NCBI GenBank assembly: GCA_021805245.1 | Contig: JAJZFS010000078.1 | Location: 1 to 60,866 of the forward strand | From: Pseudomonadota bacterium | Lineage (GTDB): Bacteria > Pseudomonadota > Alphaproteobacteria > Micavibrionales > UBA2020 | Direction of reading: 5' to 3' | DNA: 60,866 bases | Part shown: one piece after another, positions 8,467 to 17,256 of the stretch | Position numbering within the stretch: the first letter of the stretch is position 1 | Layout of the letters: every line of letters starts with the position of its first letter | The notes under the pieces: model-generated | What the model was told of the DNA's origin: nothing | The model's input: only the letters and a program-made list of their open reading frames with translations | The model's database searches: none | Program-made: the position numbers and the translations under genes

Positions 8467-9438
8467 ATGGCGCAGATGACGCCTCTGCTTGTTTTTATTT
8501 TTCTTATCCTGCAGTTCGGCATCGGATATTCATTGCCGTATAAGGCGGGCTATAAGCCGATTTTTTACCGCTGGGTGGAAGATGCGGGGATTGACCTTGA
8601 CCGCCGTCTGAACCGTCCGGGGCGTCCGCAGTCCGTGCGCATAGTGCGCGGCGCGATGGTCGGCGTGGTGATGGGGCTTGCCGCTGTCGTGATCGGGCTG
8701 GCCGTGCATTACGTGGGACGCAGCGTATACGGCTTTTTCGCCCAGCTTTTGTTTCTGGCTTGCTGCGTCAATTTCATGACGCCGATAAAAGTCGCGCGCG
8801 AGGTGCTGAAGAACATAGAGGATTTGCCAAAGGCCAAGGCGTCGTTGCAGCCTTATCTGCACGAGCCGCTGGAACATGCGGACGGTCATACGGTCATCCG
8901 CAGAACGATTGAATTCATCGCGTTTTCATTCAACAGGTTTCTGCTGGGGCCGGTGTTCTGGTTTCTGGTGGCAGGGCCCATCGGCATGGCGCTGTATGTA
9001 ACATATTCGGCTTTGCAGCACGCGTTCGGCTTGCCCGACAAACGCCGGAAATATTTCGGCCAGTTCGTGCGCGGTGTGGATATATTGTTGAATATCGTTC
9101 CGGCGGCGTTGAGCGTTGTTTTTATAGCAGCAAGCGGGCTTTTCGTGAGGCGGGTCAATCCGTGGAACGAGGTCGTATCAATCGTGCAGCAGAGCCGTGC
9201 GGCAGGGCTTGTTTATCGGGAGTGGCTGATGGCGGCCATGGCAAACGGCCTTGGCATCGCGCTCGGCGGCGCTGTGCGATACAATGAAAATTATGTTGAA
9301 AAAAAACCCTGGCTCGGTCCGAAAGATGGCACGGCGCGCCTGATGCCGGATGATTTGTTGAGCGCGACGCACCTTCAATATGTCTTCTTATTATACATAT
9401 CCGTGATGATTTCCATCTTTATGATAATTGGACTATAA
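8467..9438 (+). CDS. CobD/CbiB-family membrane protein with degraded catalytic motifs
   Basis: A 323-residue polytopic protein (membrane segments near residues 1-20, 60-85, 90-110, 155-185, 205-230 and the C-terminus). The order of conserved elements matches adenosylcobinamide-phosphate synthase CobD: FNRFLLGPVFWFLVAGPIG, then YFGQFVRGVDILLNIVPA, then MAAMANGLGIALGGAVRY and EKKPWLG. Residues that are near-invariant in CobD are altered: the NTLDSMVGY element reads SALQHAFGL, the DDLLN element reads VDILLN, and the SPNAGW element is missing. It is therefore probably a CobD-like paralogue with a changed role. It lies between dksA and the CobT/CobS-like pair and no other cob genes are present. 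Confidence 0.7.
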   Translation: MAQMTPLLVFIFLILQFGIGYSLPYKAGYKPIFYRWVEDAGIDLDRRLNRPGRPQSVRIVRGAMVGVVMGLAAVVIGLAVHYVGRSVYGFFAQLLFLACCVNFMTPIKVAREVLKNIEDLPKAKASLQPYLHEPLEHADGHTVIRRTIEFIAFSFNRFLLGPVFWFLVAGPIGMALYVTYSALQHAFGLPDKRRKYFGQFVRGVDILLNIVPAALSVVFIAASGLFVRRVNPWNEVVSIVQQSRAAGLVYREWLMAAMANGLGIALGGAVRYNENYVEKKPWLGPKDGTARLMPDDLLSATHLQYVFLLYISVMISIFMIIGL

Positions 9439-9575
9439 TTACATAAAAAAATTAAGCTTGAAATTAAACTATAAAAATATCCATGACCTGGATAATAAGC
9501 ATATAAAAAAAATATTTATCTTATATTAATTATTCACCATTTACCTATTGCGTCAAAATGATAGGATGTTTGTCG

Positions 9576-9646
9576 AATAAAAACAGCTTCGATTCCCGAT
9601 ATGTTTTCCGGCCGTGAGGCCTTGTTTTCGAAACACTGTTTTTATT
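9576..9646 (+). promoter_or_regulatory. Long-stem hairpin in leader of the VWA/AAA+ operon
   Basis: In the AT-rich gap before the VWA gene, AATAAAAACAG (9576-9586) is perfectly complementary to CTGTTTTTATT (9636-9646). Between them is a small GGCC-GTGA-GGCC hairpin. The structure ends 26 bases before the first ATG and could be a leader attenuator, an RNA stability element, or a terminator of the upstream gene with its own T-run in the 3' arm. Confidence 0.45.
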
Positions 9647-9672
9647 GACTACGCTTTAACCTTTAAAACGAG

Positions 9673-12600
9673 ATGACGCGTATGGCTGGAATGGAAGATA
9701 GAAGAAATATTGACAGTATTCTGCGTGAACCGCTGACGCGTCACAGGTTTCTCCTGAACAGCAAGATACGCGCAGCGCAGGCGCCTGAGGACCCGACGCC
9801 GTTTACGCTCGACGATTTAAAGGAATTTGCCAACAGCATTCCCACAAAAGATCCCGAATTCAAGGATGAAATCAAGAACGTCATAGATGCCATCCAGGCG
9901 GGCAAGGCGCAACAGCCGCCGCGTTTCAATACGCCGGAAACCCAGTTGCTCTGGGGCGCGGGGCTGGCCTACCTCAAATTGACCCCCGATACTCTGAAAA
10001 CATGGGATCCGGCTGTGGAAACCGGAGAGTTGAGCGGCACAGGTCTATGGAAACAAATTACCGGAACGCGGACGGCTTATCAGGAACTGCTGCTCCATGC
10101 GCAGCACGTCCGCGAAGCTTTGCGTGACAAGAACACCAAATACGCCTGGGGTGAGCCGGGCAGCGGATTTGCCTTCCGCCGCCAGAAGAACGTTATCGAT
10201 ATTGACTTGATGCAGACGATGATCGTCGGCTTCGAGCACGCCCGTGCCGACGTCTACCGTGAAATCGGCCGCGCCCTGCTGACGGTGAGCTATCCGCGCC
10301 GGATGCAGAAAGTTTACAACCTGATGCAGCCGCTGCTGCAAAAGTCGCGTAAGGCCGCGGCGAAAAAGGGTCCGGAACTCAAGCCTGACGAATACAAAAA
10401 GCTGCGTCTTTTAAGCGCCGAATGGCAGCTGCGCAGCATGATGTTCGATGCGGCGGAGGAGAACGTCGCCAACAGGTTTGTCTCCAACATCGGCCTGCAG
10501 GAGCTGCAAGACTACAGTGTGTCGATCAACAACACCGCCGTCACGCAACGCGCGACGGGTCTGACGCGCCTGCCGCCGGACAAGAACGCTTCGGAAGAAC
10601 TGCGCCGCTACATGAACCTGTGCAACGCGGTGCAGTTGAGCTTCTTCCAGAACAACGGCCTGTTCGAGGATACGGCTGCGGGCTGGAAGCGCGTCGGCGT
10701 CGATCCGGACATGGTGCGCAAGACGGCTACGCTGGCGCAACGGCCTGCCGGTGCGAAGGAAGATACGGACGGCGTGGATCATGCGGATTTCAAACATCTG
10801 CGCGAACTGTGCGGCGGTCCCGACGGCCTCGAAAACCTGCAGCCCAAGGCGCACGAGCGTCTGTACGGCTGGAGCAATATGTTGGGCCGTGTCAAGAGCA
10901 TGGATCAGCGCCGCAAGGAAGTCATCGACACCATATGGGATCTTTATGCCGAAGACCTGATCAAGAATATTCTGGAGCAGGTCAACGATCAGGTCGACCA
11001 GCAGCTGAAGGATGCAAAAGACAAGCAACAGCAGCAGGGTGAGGACGGCGAGGAAGGCGACGAGCAGGACGGCGAGGAGCAGGACGGCGAGGAGCAAGAC
11101 GGACAGGGGCAAGGCCAGGGTCAGGGCAAAGGTAAAGGCAAAGGCAAGGGCCAAAAAGGTAAAAAGAGCAAAGAACACGGCAAACAGCAAGGCGAGCCGC
11201 AGGATCCGGACGATCTGGATAATGACGGCGAAGGCGACGAGAACGAAGGCGACGAGAGCGAGGACGCCGACGGAGAAAAAAGCGACCAGAAGGGCGATAG
11301 CCCTGAAGGAAAGCTTGGCACCGAGAACGAAGATTCCGTTCCCGTTGAAGGCGCCGGCGATATGCCCAATGTTGAAAATCCGACTGAAAATCCGGAAGAC
11401 GAAGTCGATCCGGATGCCAACGGTCAGGATGCCGACGGCGAAGGCAAGGACGGCGAGGATCTCGATGATCTTGAAGACGCCAATGACGATGGTTCCGGCG
11501 ATGCCATGGACATGGACGAGCTGGAAGACCGCGCCAATGAGGGGCAGGACGGCGAAGACGGCGAAGACGGCGAAGACGGCGACGATGCCGATGGCGAAGA
11601 CGCCGACGGGCAAGGTCAGGGCAAAGGCAAGAAAAAGAAGAGCAATAAGCGCACCAAAAACGGCAAGCCGAGCAAAGGCGCCGGTAAGGGCGAGGGCAAA
11701 AGCCTGGCCGATCTTGCCAAGCAGGACTGGACGAATTATCCGGAGCGCATCAAGGAACTGGCCAGCCATATCAACCGCGTCCGCCTGATCTTCAAAAAGA
11801 TCCAGGAAATGCAGATGCAGACGCAGATCACCAAGTCGAGGTCGCTGGAGATTCTGCCTCAGGACGGCGAAGTGAAAGACCGCTTCAATGTCGAGGCGCA
11901 TAAAGATCTCACGATCAAAAAGGCCATGGGGTCTGTTGAAGAAGAGGATCTCAAGCGTTTCCACAAGGACGAGAACAAGCTCACGCCTGCCGAAGTCGAT
12001 ATCGTTATCATGATCGACGGCTCCGGCAGTATGGATATGGCATCCGGCGCGCTGAAGGGCGTCACCCCGCTGCAAAGCGCGCTGCAGGCCGCCGCTATCC
12101 TTTATGAAGCGGCTGCGGGCAAGGACATGCATATGAATGTCTATGTCGGCATGTGGGGTAACGACAAGCCGCCTATTTTGATTAAACCCGGAGATGACCG
12201 CGTCAAGGTCGGCCAGGCCATGGAAACCATGCGCAAAGGCCTCAATTCCGGGACGGAATTTGCACCCGCCGTTCCAAAGGTCGCGGAGACGATCAGTGAA
12301 CACAGGGGCAAAAGTGGAAACCTCTCCGGTTTCACGCATGTGTTGGTGATTTCTGACGGGGACGCTGTTGACGAACTGCCGTCCAAGGACAAAATCGCCA
12401 CCATGTTCAGGTACTCGGACAAGGTGACGTTCGACGTTGCGATCATCACCGCGCAGAAAGGTACTTCCATGGAGAAAATGGCCAAAGGACTCGGGGCAAA
12501 GAAGCCGCACCAGCAGGTCGGCGTTGTCCTGGGGAAAGACCCCAACGAGGTGCCGATGGCGATTGTGGGACTACTACTCGAGAAGGTTCGGAAATGTGGC

Positions 12601-12678
12601 AGTTTCAAAGCCATTCCGAGCAGCAAGAAACGGCGAGACATGAAAAAAGCCCTTAACAAGATGGATCCAAAGAAATGA
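9673..12678 (+). CDS. Large CobT-like VWA-domain protein with acidic repeat region
   Basis: A 1001-residue protein related to the CobT/VWA branch. The N-terminal ~430 residues are helical and have no motif I recognise. Residues ~455-675 are low-complexity and highly charged, with runs such as GQGQGQGKGKGKGKG and GEDGEDGEDGDD. A von Willebrand A domain occupies about residues 770-985, with a complete MIDAS: DGSGS near 782, a Thr in NSGTEF, and an Asp in VISDGD. CobT of aerobic cobaltochelatase has the same acidic-linker/VWA design but is about 630 residues. The stop overlaps the next ATG (ATGA), so it is coupled to the AAA+ gene. Inference: VWA/MoxR-type chaperone pair, metal-chelatase role unproven. 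The start could also be ATG 9682. Confidence 0.75.
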   Translation: MTRMAGMEDRRNIDSILREPLTRHRFLLNSKIRAAQAPEDPTPFTLDDLKEFANSIPTKDPEFKDEIKNVIDAIQAGKAQQPPRFNTPETQLLWGAGLAYLKLTPDTLKTWDPAVETGELSGTGLWKQITGTRTAYQELLLHAQHVREALRDKNTKYAWGEPGSGFAFRRQKNVIDIDLMQTMIVGFEHARADVYREIGRALLTVSYPRRMQKVYNLMQPLLQKSRKAAAKKGPELKPDEYKKLRLLSAEWQLRSMMFDAAEENVANRFVSNIGLQELQDYSVSINNTAVTQRATGLTRLPPDKNASEELRRYMNLCNAVQLSFFQNNGLFEDTAAGWKRVGVDPDMVRKTATLAQRPAGAKEDTDGVDHADFKHLRELCGGPDGLENLQPKAHERLYGWSNMLGRVKSMDQRRKEVIDTIWDLYAEDLIKNILEQVNDQVDQQLKDAKDKQQQQGEDGEEGDEQDGEEQDGEEQDGQGQGQGQGKGKGKGKGQKGKKSKEHGKQQGEPQDPDDLDNDGEGDENEGDESEDADGEKSDQKGDSPEGKLGTENEDSVPVEGAGDMPNVENPTENPEDEVDPDANGQDADGEGKDGEDLDDLEDANDDGSGDAMDMDELEDRANEGQDGEDGEDGEDGDDADGEDADGQGQGKGKKKKSNKRTKNGKPSKGAGKGEGKSLADLAKQDWTNYPERIKELASHINRVRLIFKKIQEMQMQTQITKSRSLEILPQDGEVKDRFNVEAHKDLTIKKAMGSVEEEDLKRFHKDENKLTPAEVDIVIMIDGSGSMDMASGALKGVTPLQSALQAAAILYEAAAGKDMHMNVYVGMWGNDKPPILIKPGDDRVKVGQAMETMRKGLNSGTEFAPAVPKVAETISEHRGKSGNLSGFTHVLVISDGDAVDELPSKDKIATMFRYSDKVTFDVAIITAQKGTSMEKMAKGLGAKKPHQQVGVVLGKDPNEVPMAIVGLLLEKVRKCGSFKAIPSSKKRRDMKKALNKMDPKK

Positions 12679-15557
12679 CGAAAAAAATGGAACAAGACAC
12701 ACAGCTCCTTAAAACAAAAATCAAGGACTTGATCGTTGATGAGGGTTTCCAACGGAAGGAAGCCCGCAGACTGCTGGGCGAGAAGGCCACGGAAGCCGCC
12801 GTCAGAAAAGAGACAGAGCGCCGCATGGAACGCGCGCAGGAATTGTCTGAAAAGCTGATCAGGCCGCTGGGCACGACGTCGCGTCCCTACCCGATGTGGG
12901 GCTCCCAGCGCGTTGATTACAACGGCCATTCGAACCTGGAGCAGGTTTTGTCCAGGATCGCGGACGATAGCAACCCGATGAAGGTCTACTCCGAGCGTCC
13001 TTATGCGCAAGTCATCGCCATGGCCTATTGCGACATGCCGGTGCCGAGCATGTTGCCGCTGTTCTTTGACGGCCTCGAGCGCCGCAAGCCCGAAAGCACC
13101 AACCGCACGCAGATGATGATCGGCGATCCGGGTGCGGGTAAATCCTTCATGGGCGCCCTGCAGGGCCGTATGCGTTCGACGAAGCCCGTCGAAGTGTTCG
13201 ACTGCGGCGGCAAGAACATGAACGAACTTCTGTTCGAAATGGTCCTCGATTTCGGCGCGGGCGATGCTCTGCCCAAGGCCGTCGACAAGCGTCTGCAAGC
13301 AGGGTCTCTGGAAGCGCTGTCTCTGGCGAAGCTGAAGCAATTGCCGACGGGAGCCGTCACGCTTGACGATGACAGCAACATCAAGTCCGTCGACTGGAAT
13401 TACTTCAAGGGTAACGCCAAGCCCCAGGACGTCGAAGCTGCGTTCGCCATCCTGAAGGATGTCGCCCAGATCGAAGGTCTCGACAATGCCAGCGGCAACA
13501 TGCTGGGCATGAACTCGCAATACGGCCCGCTGATCCGCTGGTTCATCGAAGGCCGCGAAGGCGTGCTGGACGAGTACAACAAGTCCAAGGAAGGGTCGGA
13601 CAACGGTCTGCAAACCGTTTGGCAGTTCCTCAACGGCGAAACCAACGAATGCACGGTTGAAAACCCGCTGAAGAACAAAGACCTGACCAACGGTCCGTCG
13701 TCCTTCACGTTCCGCCGTGACGACATGCAGGCGGGCTTCTTCGTCACCCTGACGGGTAACAAGACGGAAGACGGCCTGACGACGCGCAGCCTGAACAAAT
13801 CGGTTTACTCGCGTCTGTCGCCGCAAACGCTGCCTGACCCGACGGAAGCCGACTGGCAGCACCGTATCTGCCAGATGATGTGCGGCGTGCCTGTGTCGAC
13901 GCTGTACAACGTCTTCAGAGAACAGGCTGACGAAAATCCGAAGGAATTCGGCCAGTGGCTGATGCAACTGAGAAAGACCAAAGCCGAACTCGAAGGCGTG
14001 CCTGTTCCTGAACTGCAGGAAACGCTGCTCGAAAACTGGAGGAACGTCGTTAACTCTTCCCGCAAACTGGCACGTTTCTACAGCGAATGGTCCGAAATGA
14101 CCAACGCCGAAAACCTCATGACGACGGGCAATACCGATCTGATCGAGGAAGTGGACGAAGAATACTCCAAGAAGGAAGGCATCGACTTCCGCAAGATCAA
14201 GCAGCACCTCGAGGCGGCTCTGCCGATCCGTCCCCGCATGCTGCCTGAGGATGCGGAAACCAAGGCCGATTTCAAAAACTTCATGGAACAGCCCAAGCTG
14301 GGCGAGAAGGAGTACGAAAACCCGTCCGTGGCTTTCGGCACGCGCCTTGTCGATGTTCTGGACCGCATGGTGTTCGAGAAGTCCGAAGCGATCGGCAAGC
14401 ACAAGCTCTATGAGAAGCTGCAAGCCTCTATGGGCAATGCCGGCCTGCGCGATATCGTGTTGCAGGACGGGGCGCACAGCTTCCAGCGTTCGGTGGAAGA
14501 AGACCTGAACGTCAGCGTCTTCGACAGCACCGACGTGGGCAAGAGAGCCGCCGCGGCGCGCAAAGTGTTCTGCGATTATATCCGTCAGGTTGATCCGCAG
14601 ATCGTTGAAGCCGATGACGACAAGATCATCACGATCGCGCGTCTGAAGAGAGCCTTGCAAACCGTCGGTGACAATAACACTGCGGAATCCAAGGAACTGT
14701 TCATCGTCAACCGTGACCATGAATCTCTGGGGGCTTTCCCGCTTGCGCGCGCCAGGATCGAAGATATGGCCGCTTATCCGGAAGGCACGGAAGAGGTCGA
14801 GCTGTCCGTCAGCGACATTGTCAGCCATGAAGACTTCATGGCGGCACTGGCCCTGCCGACGGTGAGCGCGAAAAACCTCGACGCGGTCTGGGATACGAAT
14901 ATCCGCACTTTGTCCGAGCGGATTGAAAAAGAACACAATCCGCAAGAGGCAGCGCCGGAGAAGAAGTCGAGCGCGGACGAAATCTTCAAGATCACGGAAA
15001 ACCGTTCCGAACAAGGTCTTGCAACGACGACGTTGCGGGTGATGTTCAAAGACGCCGCGGGCAAGGAGAGTGATGTCTCCGTGCACATCGTCTTGAACAA
15101 AAACCGCAACAAGGCTCTGATCGTCGGCGAGAAGGTTCCGACCAAACTGCTGTCGGCCTTCAAGGAAGCCGGTATCATCCACGTCGACCGCCATGCGCCG
15201 AACGCGAAGGCCAAAGTCGATGCGGCTCTGACCGACCTGACGCGCGGGACGCGCAATCCCGAGCTGACGAAGCGCCATCTTGCAGATGCCTTCAGGTTCC
15301 GGAACGACTTTGATCTGGGCGATTTCCTTGTCGAGAAGAAGGCCATCACCCCGGCGGAACTCAAGGCCGCGCGCGAAGAGCTGAAAAACGTCAACGACTC
15401 GGAAGCGAAGCTGGACGAAGTCCTGATCAAACAGGGCGTCATCACAGCCGCGCAACTGGCCGAGAAGACGAAACTGTCCGAGATGCTTGTCGATGACAAA
15501 ATGGGCATGCTGTACGAAAAGTATGTCGTTAAAGACAGGAAGAAGCCGGCAATCTAA
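12675..15557 (+). CDS. MoxR/CobS-like AAA+ ATPase with C-terminal GspE_N/MshEN-like tandem
   Basis: A 960-residue AAA+ protein: Walker A GDPGAGKS near residue 150, Walker B-like GVLDEYNKS near 296, a sensor-1 TGN and a candidate arginine finger in YSRLSPQ. This is the CobS/MoxR order, but the protein is nearly three times the length of CobS. Downstream helical regions are unrecognised. The last ~110 residues contain two related units (LGDFLVEKKAITPAEL and LDEVLIKQGVITAAQL) like the tandem GspE_N/MshEN fold of secretion ATPases; the Arg and Gln of the c-di-GMP-binding consensus are not conserved. It is coupled by ATGA to the VWA gene, so the two products probably work together. Confidence 0.75.
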   Translation: MTKKMEQDTQLLKTKIKDLIVDEGFQRKEARRLLGEKATEAAVRKETERRMERAQELSEKLIRPLGTTSRPYPMWGSQRVDYNGHSNLEQVLSRIADDSNPMKVYSERPYAQVIAMAYCDMPVPSMLPLFFDGLERRKPESTNRTQMMIGDPGAGKSFMGALQGRMRSTKPVEVFDCGGKNMNELLFEMVLDFGAGDALPKAVDKRLQAGSLEALSLAKLKQLPTGAVTLDDDSNIKSVDWNYFKGNAKPQDVEAAFAILKDVAQIEGLDNASGNMLGMNSQYGPLIRWFIEGREGVLDEYNKSKEGSDNGLQTVWQFLNGETNECTVENPLKNKDLTNGPSSFTFRRDDMQAGFFVTLTGNKTEDGLTTRSLNKSVYSRLSPQTLPDPTEADWQHRICQMMCGVPVSTLYNVFREQADENPKEFGQWLMQLRKTKAELEGVPVPELQETLLENWRNVVNSSRKLARFYSEWSEMTNAENLMTTGNTDLIEEVDEEYSKKEGIDFRKIKQHLEAALPIRPRMLPEDAETKADFKNFMEQPKLGEKEYENPSVAFGTRLVDVLDRMVFEKSEAIGKHKLYEKLQASMGNAGLRDIVLQDGAHSFQRSVEEDLNVSVFDSTDVGKRAAAARKVFCDYIRQVDPQIVEADDDKIITIARLKRALQTVGDNNTAESKELFIVNRDHESLGAFPLARARIEDMAAYPEGTEEVELSVSDIVSHEDFMAALALPTVSAKNLDAVWDTNIRTLSERIEKEHNPQEAAPEKKSSADEIFKITENRSEQGLATTTLRVMFKDAAGKESDVSVHIVLNKNRNKALIVGEKVPTKLLSAFKEAGIIHVDRHAPNAKAKVDAALTDLTRGTRNPELTKRHLADAFRFRNDFDLGDFLVEKKAITPAELKAAREELKNVNDSEAKLDEVLIKQGVITAAQLAEKTKLSEMLVDDKMGMLYEKYVVKDRKKPAI

Positions 15558-15573
15558 GGCTTAGGAGGAGTAC

Positions 15574-15918
15574 ATGACGGGTGAGGGACGTAAAACGCCC
15601 CCCCCCGCCGCTCTTCTGGAGAAAACCGCGTCTGTTGCCGCGCAGCAGAACGCCATGGAGCGGGGATGCAAGTTCCTGCCACACGGCAGCCGGTTGTTTC
15701 CAGTCGAGCAGGGGTGGGAAAGCACGACGATCAGCCGTGACGAGAACGTTTCCGTTGTCAGCACTTTGCTGGAACTTGAAGAGACCATGCAAAGCGCCGA
15801 TGCGAAGGTTATCTTCATCCCGATAGATGCGTTGATGACGGATGCGGATATCGAAAAGATATGCCAGAGAAACGCGACCGTCAGAACGTTCTTCAAAGAA
15901 GTCAAAAAAGGCGAATAA
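15574..15918 (+). CDS. Small unknown protein, third gene of the VWA/AAA+ operon
   Basis: A 114-residue soluble protein preceded by a strong TAGGAGG site and starting 16 bases after the AAA+ gene, so it is almost certainly expressed with it. It has no signal peptide, membrane segment or motif that I recognise. The middle reads as an alternating strand/helix fold (VSVVSTLLELEETM, AKVIFIPIDALMTDADIEKI), and it ends KKGE. It may be an adaptor or substrate of the AAA+/VWA pair, but only its position suggests so. A strong hairpin follows. Confidence 0.7.
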   Translation: MTGEGRKTPPPAALLEKTASVAAQQNAMERGCKFLPHGSRLFPVEQGWESTTISRDENVSVVSTLLELEETMQSADAKVIFIPIDALMTDADIEKICQRNATVRTFFKEVKKGE

Positions 15919-15934
15919 CCTTTACATCTTTTGT

Positions 15935-15969
15935 CACAGGGCAGGCCGCGATGCGCGGCTTGCCCTGTG
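15935..15969 (+). terminator. Strong hairpin between convergent genes
   Basis: A nearly perfect 16-bp stem (CACAGGGCAGGCCGCG against its complement, one G-U) with a three-base loop lies between the VWA/AAA+ operon and the convergent cysQ-like gene. It probably ends both transcripts, though neither side has a long T-run. Confidence 0.7.
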
Positions 15970-15986
15970 CGCATATTTAAGATGCG

Positions 15987-16817
15987 TCAAAAGCCTTGTA
16001 CGGCCCTGAAAGGCGAAAGCGCGATGTGCGGCGGAACGAGGCAGTCCGCGGCATCATAGGGAAGCGGCTGTCCGTCCAGTGTTTCGACCCGTCCGCCCAT
16101 CGCTTCAATAATGGCCTGGCCCGGCGCCACATCCCAGAAAGCGATGCGGCCTTGCGGTTTGGCCGTACAGAAGACAAACAGGTCCGCCTGTCCTTCCGCG
16201 ATTTGGCAGGGGCGGAAAATGCCTGTCTCCGTGTCCTCCCGTATGGGCTGATCTTTGAAATGCTCCGCAAGATAGTTTCTGATCTGCGGCAAATGGGCGT
16301 ATTTCTTCTGCAGTAAAATGCGCGGCACAGGGGCTGCGGGAGCGGTGCCGGCCGCAAGCGGGGTTCTTTTCCCGTCCGCGCCTGTTCTCGTGGCCGTGCC
16401 GCGGCCTGCGGCGCTGTAAAGCAGGTCGAGCGACGGATGGTACACAACGCCCAAAGCGGGTTTGTTGCCGATGACAAGGCCTACCGCCACAACGAAGCCA
16501 TCGGTTCTATCGATGTATTCCTGCGTGCCGTCGATGGGGTCGACCGTCCAGAAAGTGCCTGCGGAGAAATCGGGAATTTTTCCGTCGGCGACACGTTCCT
16601 CCGAGATGATAGGCACTTGCGGCGTAATTTTCTGTAATGCCGGAAGTATAATGTTTTCCGATGCAATATCTGCATCCGTCACGTTGCTGCCGTCCGCTTT
16701 CGCGTAGACTTTGGCGCGGTCATACAATGCCATGACCGTGTGACCGGCCTGTCTTACGATCTGTTCGACGGCGGGGAGGAGATCTTGCGGGGCAGGATCG
16801 GACACTACTTTGTTCAT
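15987..16817 (-). CDS. cysQ: CysQ-like 3'(2'),5'-bisphosphate nucleotidase (IMPase family)
   Basis: A Mg-dependent, Li-sensitive phosphatase of the inositol monophosphatase superfamily; CysQ removes the 3' phosphate from PAP or PAPS made in sulfate assimilation. The 276-residue protein shows the metal-binding motifs ISEE, DPIDGTQEY and WDVAPGQAIIEAMGG in the expected order. It faces the VWA/AAA+ operon and has no sulfur genes beside it, so a broader IMPase-type activity (inositol phosphates) is possible, but DPIDGTQEY favours the CysQ branch. Confidence 0.88.
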   Translation of the reverse strand: MNKVVSDPAPQDLLPAVEQIVRQAGHTVMALYDRAKVYAKADGSNVTDADIASENIILPALQKITPQVPIISEERVADGKIPDFSAGTFWTVDPIDGTQEYIDRTDGFVVAVGLVIGNKPALGVVYHPSLDLLYSAAGRGTATRTGADGKRTPLAAGTAPAAPVPRILLQKKYAHLPQIRNYLAEHFKDQPIREDTETGIFRPCQIAEGQADLFVFCTAKPQGRIAFWDVAPGQAIIEAMGGRVETLDGQPLPYDAADCLVPPHIALSPFRAVQGF

Positions 16818-16957
16818 TTCTATTCAAGCATAAAGGGTTATATTCTTTTCTTAGCACATTTTTAAAAAATGAAATAGCAGCGGAGAAAAACAGAGGAAAT
16901 ATCCGCTTCTGTTATCCACAGGGCTGTGATCAATGCGCTCTAAAATTTTTATATCAA

Positions 16958-16986
16958 TTGACGTGAGGCTGCAGGAATTTTATGCT
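16958..16986 (+). promoter_or_regulatory. Predicted sigma-70 promoter for DUF4164-zapA
   Basis: TTGACG (16958-16963) and TATGCT (16981-16986) are separated by 17 bases in the AT-rich gap upstream of the DUF4164-like gene, predicting a start about 40 bases before its ATG. Confidence 0.65.
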
Positions 16987-17033
16987 GAGATCATTACAAA
17001 AAAACATTCCATCGAAGTGAACAGGGATTCGCC

Positions 17034-17252
17034 ATGAAATCTGCACTGAAACCAGCCCTAGAGAATCTGGATAAGGCCTTGGGGCACCTTGAGATAGCTG
17101 TTGAAAAACGCTTTCAGTCCATTAAAAAACAGAAGGTGGAACCGCAACTTGATTTGAGCGCGCGCAACGAACGCGAAGTGAATCGCAAGATCGCCGCGAA
17201 GCTCGACCAAACGATCAACCGTCTTGAAATGCTTTTAACCGAGGAGGCATAA
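17034..17252 (+). CDS. DUF4164-like small coiled-coil protein
   Basis: A 72-residue protein predicted to be almost entirely helical with heptad-like spacing (LENLDKALGHLEIAVEKRF ... KIAAKLDQTINRLEMLL). Small coiled-coil proteins of this type (DUF4164) are commonly encoded just before zapA in alphaproteobacteria. Four bases separate its stop from the zapA GTG, so they share an operon. It may act with ZapA at the division ring, but that is inferred from linkage only. Confidence 0.8.
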   Translation: MKSALKPALENLDKALGHLEIAVEKRFQSIKKQKVEPQLDLSARNEREVNRKIAAKLDQTINRLEMLLTEEA

Positions 17253-17256
17253 ATCC

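Noticed and set aside
10411-12510. 699-residue ORF antisense to the VWA gene
   Set aside because: It is a mirror of the acidic repeat region, giving hydrophobic low-complexity runs that look like membrane segments but are artefacts.
12141-15455. 1104-residue ORF antisense to the AAA+ gene
   Set aside because: The plus-strand frame has clear AAA+ motifs, a coupled start and a following ribosome binding site; the minus ORF has no motif and shadow composition.
8467-15557. Straight annotation as cobalamin biosynthesis genes cobD, cobT and cobS
   Set aside because: Sizes and motifs deviate strongly from the true enzymes and no other cob gene is in the window.
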